A DNA stretch of 64,000 nucleotides, from NCBI GenBank assembly GCA_900708905.1, contig CAADRB010000016.1:314929-378928 (forward strand), written 5' to 3'. This DNA comes from Hymenolepis diminuta (taxonomy: Eukaryota; Platyhelminthes; Cestoda; Cyclophyllidea; Hymenolepididae). The position numbers and the translations under genes are program-made. Below the pieces are notes generated by a model. That model did not search any database. It had not been told where the DNA came from and saw nothing but the letters and a program-made list of their open reading frames with translations. Every line of letters starts with the position of its first letter. Position 1 is the first letter of the stretch. Positions 58,438 to 64,000 of this stretch are shown in pieces.

Positions 58438-60540
58438 AAATGGTGTTTGGAGAGAAATAACAGAAGTCTACTTGTGTTTTCCCAGTATGAATAAAGCGAT
58501 GATTACGACAATATGTCAAAATATGTAATCACAATTTTTTTCTCCTCGAAATAAAAAATTTTCCTTCTAGACTAACTTCTCATAATCATTAATAGTAAAG
58601 TGCTAGAAACATTATTTTAAGAGCAAAATACATTTTTTCTTCGTTCATCGATATTTATGATTTGCACAAAATGCCGTTCCTAAAAGTAAGGTGAAATAAG
58701 AAAATATATTAATTTATAGTGAGCTCTTGTGAGCTTTACTATGATAAGATATTATGTTATTTGTATATTTTGTCCTTTAGAGAAAGTAATCAAATCGACG
58801 TTTCTATAATTTAAATAAAGTAAGAATTTCAGTATATATTCCCTAATGTAAACCTCACCCCCCTCCCCAACTCCACCCTCCTGTTTGATGCCCTTCTAAG
58901 CTATTTTTGTTCCAAGTGTTCAAATCCTATTCCACAATCGCAATAACTTTTCGTAATTGTCGTGATAATAAGGCCTTCAAAATACTTCATTCTTTTATTA
59001 GGGCATTTCACTGATACAAAAATATCATGCTAAAAACAATTGCGTCATAAGGAAGTGGAGTCTAGTGAAACCTACGAACACTAATTAATTAATTCTAGTT
59101 AGATCACATTCAGAAACAATTGTTTACATAAACGCTTGTGTGTACTGATTGGTAGATTTATTGATTGCGCAGAAAAACCAAAACCACAATTGATTCGAGA
59201 GAACCTTAAAGATATGTTTATTTTAATTCAAAGTTATTAAAATAGTCGATACTTAACGCGGTCTTATTTTAAGTAATATTTTTCATCCAATTTTAGAAAA
59301 ATCGATGTTTTAAGACAATGTTATGCTAATCTAATTTAAACAACATCACCCACAGTATTGGCAATAACCTCTAGGCATCCCGAACAAAACTCTGGGAACA
59401 AATGAAAATATCTGGTATTTTGAATATTCAAATATGATGCAGTTGACTGCCCATGAAATTAAGGTATACAGCCCAATCTTAACTCAATCTGATCCAATAA
59501 AGACTCTATTCTTAACATCTGCCTTTTTCCCTCTCTATTATTCATTAGGGAAGTGGTGTAACTTTTTCCGCATTCAGATGTTCCCTCCTGGCAAACATTG
59601 AAATGTATTAATTTCTCGAATGTAAAAATCATTGAAGTTGGCAATATTTAAAAGATTTTGAAAAGGAGTAAATTTAAATCTCTGCAAATTACCACAACAA
59701 TATAAATATGTTTCAATAACGCAATTCTTCCGAAGTTCATAAAATAAAATATATGAAAAGCAAGAAATTTTCATCCGCTTTTTCATTGATTATCATGCAT
59801 AACTCGGCGAAATAGTGTATTTAACCTTGCGGATAACATGTTTATTTTAAAATTTGTGTGCACAAAAACCGTGTTTTTCTTATTTATTATTTATCTAACT
59901 TCTGCAATTTCTTATTCAAAGGATCGTATTTTAACATACGGAATAGTGAAATAGTCCCGTAAGAGATAGGTAGGGGATTAAATATGAGTATATTGTGAAG
60001 TCAGGAGGTCATATTCCAATTTTTCAAAACATAATTGTCACGATTTGATCCCCTGGTTTCCGATTTCGTTCCCTTACGCGATATTTGGAGCTTGTAGGTG
60101 GGATGGTTTAATTGATCGTGCCACAGAGTTCACTAAAGTCCTCTCAAGGTGAATTTAACTAGTAAGAGGTTGGATATAAATTAGATTTGAAGGATCTCTC
60201 AAAAGAATTTCAGGCTCGCAAATTTTTATGCAGAAGAAATTTTAAATTAAAAAAAACTCTACGAACCTAAAAATTAATAATTTAATTAAGATTTTTATTC
60301 AAATGTATCGGCCTGAAATAGAAAATGGACAGCAGCTTTTCTGGATTATTAAGCTAACTTTATTTTAAAATTTTTGCCTTCGTTGGATTTGTTGGAACGA
60401 AGAGTTCCTGCACGTCACCAAGTTGTTGCAGCTAAGATTAACAGTTGTCGGCTAACGGCAGACAACCACAGCCTCACATAACCAGAAGATAAAGACAAGA
60501 AAAAGACAGAATAATTTATTAAACACCAACGATTAGTAAT
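58438..60540. other. Gene-free AT-rich stretch with a C-run tract
   Basis: The only notable item is a C-rich tract at 58853-58883 (CACCCCCCTCCCC and following), whose minus strand has several G-runs. No supportable gene. Confidence 0.4.
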
Positions 60541-60612
60541 TGTGAGAGAGAGAAAGAGAGCGTGAGTGAGAAAATGGAGAAAGAAAGAAGAAGAGGGTGA
60601 TGAACGAAAGAG
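60541..60612 (+). promoter_or_regulatory. GA-rich tract, possible promoter or 5' UTR element
   Basis: A run of GAGAGAGAGAAAGAGAG type, nearly all purine on the plus strand, ends just before a good ATG with a splice donor (60642-60690). GA tracts near starts are common in animal promoters. Its role here is inferred only from position. Confidence 0.35.
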
Positions 60613-60641
60613 AGCGCGGGAATCGAGCGTTTGCAACCGAC

Positions 60642-60684
60642 ATGTCACTGGACTTTTCAGGCAAAATCCAAGTTATCGCGAGAG
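60642..60684 (+). CDS. Possible first coding exon (14 codons)
   Basis: The ATG at 60642 (CGACATGTC, A at -2 and C at -1) opens MSLDFSGKIQVIAR and is followed at 60685 by GTGAGT, a consensus splice donor. The local G+C is higher than in the flanks and a GA-rich tract precedes it. The N-terminus loosely recalls short-chain dehydrogenases (LDFSGK), but the usual TGxxxGxG would lie in a later exon that I cannot find in this window. Without a next exon this is only a suggestion. Confidence 0.25.
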
Positions 60685-60690
60685 GTGAGT

Positions 60691-63600
60691 GCAAACCATT
60701 AGTCATTATTCTTCAGCTGAAACAGTTAAAAACAGTTCAGGTGAACGCCAAAAACGTAAACAGAAGTTTTCATCAAAGAGAAATCAAATCATATTGTTGA
60801 AAAATACTGAAAAATTTTGGGAAATCTTTTAAACTTTATGCATTCTATTCAAACTTATTTTCTGATGTTTTTTCTAATTTTTGTTTATTTCTTTTCTGCT
60901 AGTTACACATTCCTGAAAGTGAAAGTTTGATTACTCTGATTTATAACGTTGACACAAGGTTTAATTCAAAAGGAACTGATTTTCATGGTTATGGAAAAAA
61001 TAAAGTAGACGAAATAAAATACTCGATCATGTTTGCGTTAGCCTCAAAAACCTTCATTACTGCATATTAATACTGAATACTTCAGCTACATTTCCAAGGC
61101 TTACAAAATAAATCTCACCACTTGATATCTCATATATCCACTCAACCGAAACAGTTGCAGTGTAACCCAAAAAGGAGACAAAACAGGCAGCATCGGTAAG
61201 CGTATTTTATTTCAGCCTACATACAATTTCACTTTCACTCTCGCAGAATAGTTGTGTGACCAGCTTTCCTTATTGCAACCCCTTCATCATTCTCTTCTCT
61301 GTCACTTCTGTTGTCTAATACGATACTGATCCATCTCAATTTCTCCTCTTTTGATTTCGGGTAAAGTTGTTGTCCCTTGCTAGCCTCTAAGATTTTCTAT
61401 TTTTAAAAAGGATATCTCAGTCAGATGATAAAGATCGCTTAGTTGGTATTGGTTCTACCCTATTGGTGATCACACCGTCTCCCGACTTCAGTGTATCAAC
61501 TTTGGTAGCCCTGATTGTCCTTTTTTTTGTATTGCATGGGATTTTAATAATATTTTCTAAATCTATTATTAAAGAGGTGTTTTTACATTTTTCTGGAGTT
61601 AAGCATGAGAAAATTATTGAAATACTTGTTTTACTTATTTTCATCCAGCCAATTATATTTTGTTAGGTTTATAATAACGATAATTAATCGTTCGTTCATT
61701 TATTAGTCCATTTAGTTAAATAGATGACATATGGACAAAGGATACAATAGAGCATTTACTGAATAAGAGATTGTAAAAACAAGAGATGTAGAAACCAACG
61801 ATTTCTAAACAGTCCTTTTTGTAATTGGCGTTGCTTTATCCATAAAGTCTTGCCGACGTGAATCTTTAGGCGTACCGCGTCGAATCAGACTTCAACTGTG
61901 TGAATTGTAGATATTGGTTCCCACGATTGAATGTTTAAAGTTGTTTGCATTTTCACAATCTTGCGTTTCACATGGCAGTTTATTTTCGCTTTGTTGTGGT
62001 AGAAACAGATTATTTGAACTTACAAATTTGAAAAGGTTGAGTGGCAATGTCACTATCATTTTTGAATTTACAGAGCAATTATTTGACAGAAGCTGTGATT
62101 TTTAATAAAAATTTTTTGTCTTCTAAAATTACAAAGTCCTTGAAAGATTAAATAATGTCAATGATCAAGGATGAGGTTTCTTCTTTTAATTTGTGGCTTA
62201 GCGGATATTGAAATTAAGCGCTTGAAATATTAGCAGATTTAAGAGTAACCTTTACTTAAATATGCTTAATGGCTTAATTTTATTAATTTATATTCTTTGA
62301 CAATAAAGTAAACAAATTACTTTATATTTATTGAAGAAAAAGAAGTACACTTAATTACTGCCAGGAAGACCAGAGGTGAGAATAAAGACCATGCATGTGA
62401 CCATCCTAGCTTCGTCTCCAAATAGGTATCTATATTCTTACAAATAACAAAGCTTTTAATCAGAAAATCCCGCCAAGAGATAAAATTAACATTTCCTTTT
62501 ATATTATGTATAATTAAATATTCTGTGAAATTTATTCTGAAACTTGATTTTTGTATTGAATTTCATAATAATTTATAAGCTCAAGGAATATATAAAACTT
62601 TAACTGAAATAAAACGACAGGTTTCTTAGAATTAAGCAGGTCGCCTAATATTTTAAATTGCTTTATTTATTCTATGATTTGTAATTTTTGTAATAGGCCC
62701 TAAAATAGGCTTAAAACAAGTACATTAAACAAAGACCTTTCACAACACTTTGGAGCCAAAAACTTAGACATTTTGACTTGTCTTCACAATAATCTAACAA
62801 TATTATGTTCCATCTCCAAGTAAGCTTAGGCCGATTTGACCGCCAATTCAACTCCTGGTTAAGACAACCTGATTTTCGTACTAGTTATATGCACTGCTAT
62901 ACTTCGTGCCTCATACATTCTTCATCAACTTTTTTCTTCCTTAAATATTTCAACATTTTATTTTGATTTCCGTTACGAAATCATGATTCACTTAGTAATG
63001 CGGCGTTTCTAAAAGTTTAGTTCTCATTATTTGATTCATGAGTTTCTATGTTAGTTTTATAGAATGCTTGGTCATGCCACTTCGATACATTTGCACCTAC
63101 CCGTTTGCCATAAGATGAGGCTATCGGAAACAGTTTTTTGTTCTATGGTCAATGGAATAAAATTTCATCCCTTTTTCCTGTTTATTTAAAACATTACGGT
63201 CATTAACCATTATATAACTGTGTTGAGAGCGACTGAAAGTTCATTTCATTTGAACTGTCAATTTTTGTTTATGTGAGAATTGTAGTACACAAAAACGGTC
63301 ACTGAAATGTGATTACCAGTTTAAAGAGGTTAGTTCTGCACCCTACAATATGATAAATTGCTTTGTTTTATGAAATTCAAAGTTCATGAAATGCAGTTTT
63401 ACAATTCTATCATATGTATATATTTTAAATAAAAGTACAATTACACAGAATGTTTGCGAATTTATTTTAATTATTTCGAAAATCACGATAAAGTCTGAAA
63501 TCCTTGATCGACCAAATTACTTGAAATTTGATTCATTGGAAATTAAAAATTAATTTTTATTTAATCAATCAATCGCATTTAGTCCACAATTTAAATTTAC

Positions 63601-64000
63601 CCCGGTGTCAGTTATCTAAATTTGGCGAGGAAATTGTTTGTCAATATTACACTTATTGGATAAAAATGAGCAAGTTCGATCAGTTGAGCTCTTAAAAACT
63701 TATTCTTGAATCAAATGTTAATTACCTAGTGCCCGATCAAAGAACCTTCTTTTATAAATAATTGAAATAATTTTGCGTATATCATAGCCTATTTTTCATG
63801 AAAGCTACTTAAGATTTGAAATAGCAAAAACCAATTTTACCGTCACCATCAATCAAACATATTTTGATCCTGATCCTCAAGTCAATTGAATTTTTCTATA
63901 ACTCAACTTGTCTTTGCGTATATTCACAAATTGTCTGAAATAACAACAAACTCGATTACCCACCCAGTTGATTGGTACAGGTACACTTTTCCAAATTACT
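60691..64000. other. Unannotated AT-rich stretch
   Basis: ORFs at 61.4-62.1 kb are short. The one at 61463-61666 is hydrophobic but has no recognisable family. Nothing else is supportable; it could be intron of a gene starting at 60.6 kb. Confidence 0.35.

Noticed and set aside
61463..61666. 67-codon hydrophobic ORF, considered as a membrane peptide
   Set aside because: T-rich DNA gives Phe/Leu/Ile-rich frames by chance; there is no supporting feature.
1..64000. CRISPR arrays, operons, bacterial promoters, rRNA or functional tRNA genes
   Set aside because: No regularly spaced repeats, Shine-Dalgarno-led gene runs, rRNA sequence or convincing cloverleaf found; the window is animal nuclear DNA.

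Overview
This is a eukaryotic, almost certainly invertebrate-animal, nuclear window. It is AT-rich (I estimate about one third G+C by eye) and gene-poor, with a 15-kb intron bounded by GT-AG sites and decayed transposons (a mariner, a non-LTR retrotransposon family and LTR elements). There is no bacterial or phage gene organisation. The species cannot be fixed from the sequence. A caligid-type crustacean or a flatworm would both fit the composition and the divergent calcium sensor, but this is a guess.

Layout. 1-17,645: a three-exon gene on the minus strand for a neuronal calcium sensor (visinin/neurocalcin/hippocalcin group), with its last exon at 1708-1989 and its first two exons at 17.1-17.6 kb. 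The 15.1-kb intron holds a mariner copy, one copy of a nearly exact 1.24-kb duplication and several old dispersed repeats. 18,165-18,547: a solo LTR with a 4-bp target duplication. 18.5-34.9 kb: mostly empty, with a 98-codon ORF at 26.0 kb beside a strong hairpin. 35.0-35.9 kb: a non-LTR retrotransposon fragment. 39.7-40.0 kb: an orphan 118-residue ORF. 40.5-41.8 kb: a decayed LTR retrotransposon (LTR-like block and gag relic). 45.4-46.5 kb: an intact single-exon gene on the minus strand for an acidic, heptad-repeat protein with a predicted N-myristoylation site, preceded by a CCAAT-rich promoter. 51.2-58.4 kb: a transposon graveyard with a tRNA-like SINE candidate, the longest copy of the non-LTR family, a pair of 0.28-kb direct repeats, a full-length dead mariner and a second internally deleted non-LTR copy. 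60.5-60.7 kb: a GA-rich tract followed by a possible first coding exon. The rest is unannotated AT-rich DNA.

The two well-supported genes both encode proteins with Gly at position 2 in a myristoylation-like context and both are read from the minus strand. Nothing in the sequence shows that they act together. I found no CRISPR array, operon, rRNA or convincing tRNA gene. The best leads are the repeat-built acidic protein, the modified EF-hands of the calcium sensor, the near-identical duplication that brackets its last exon, and two non-LTR copies that share the same internal deletion.
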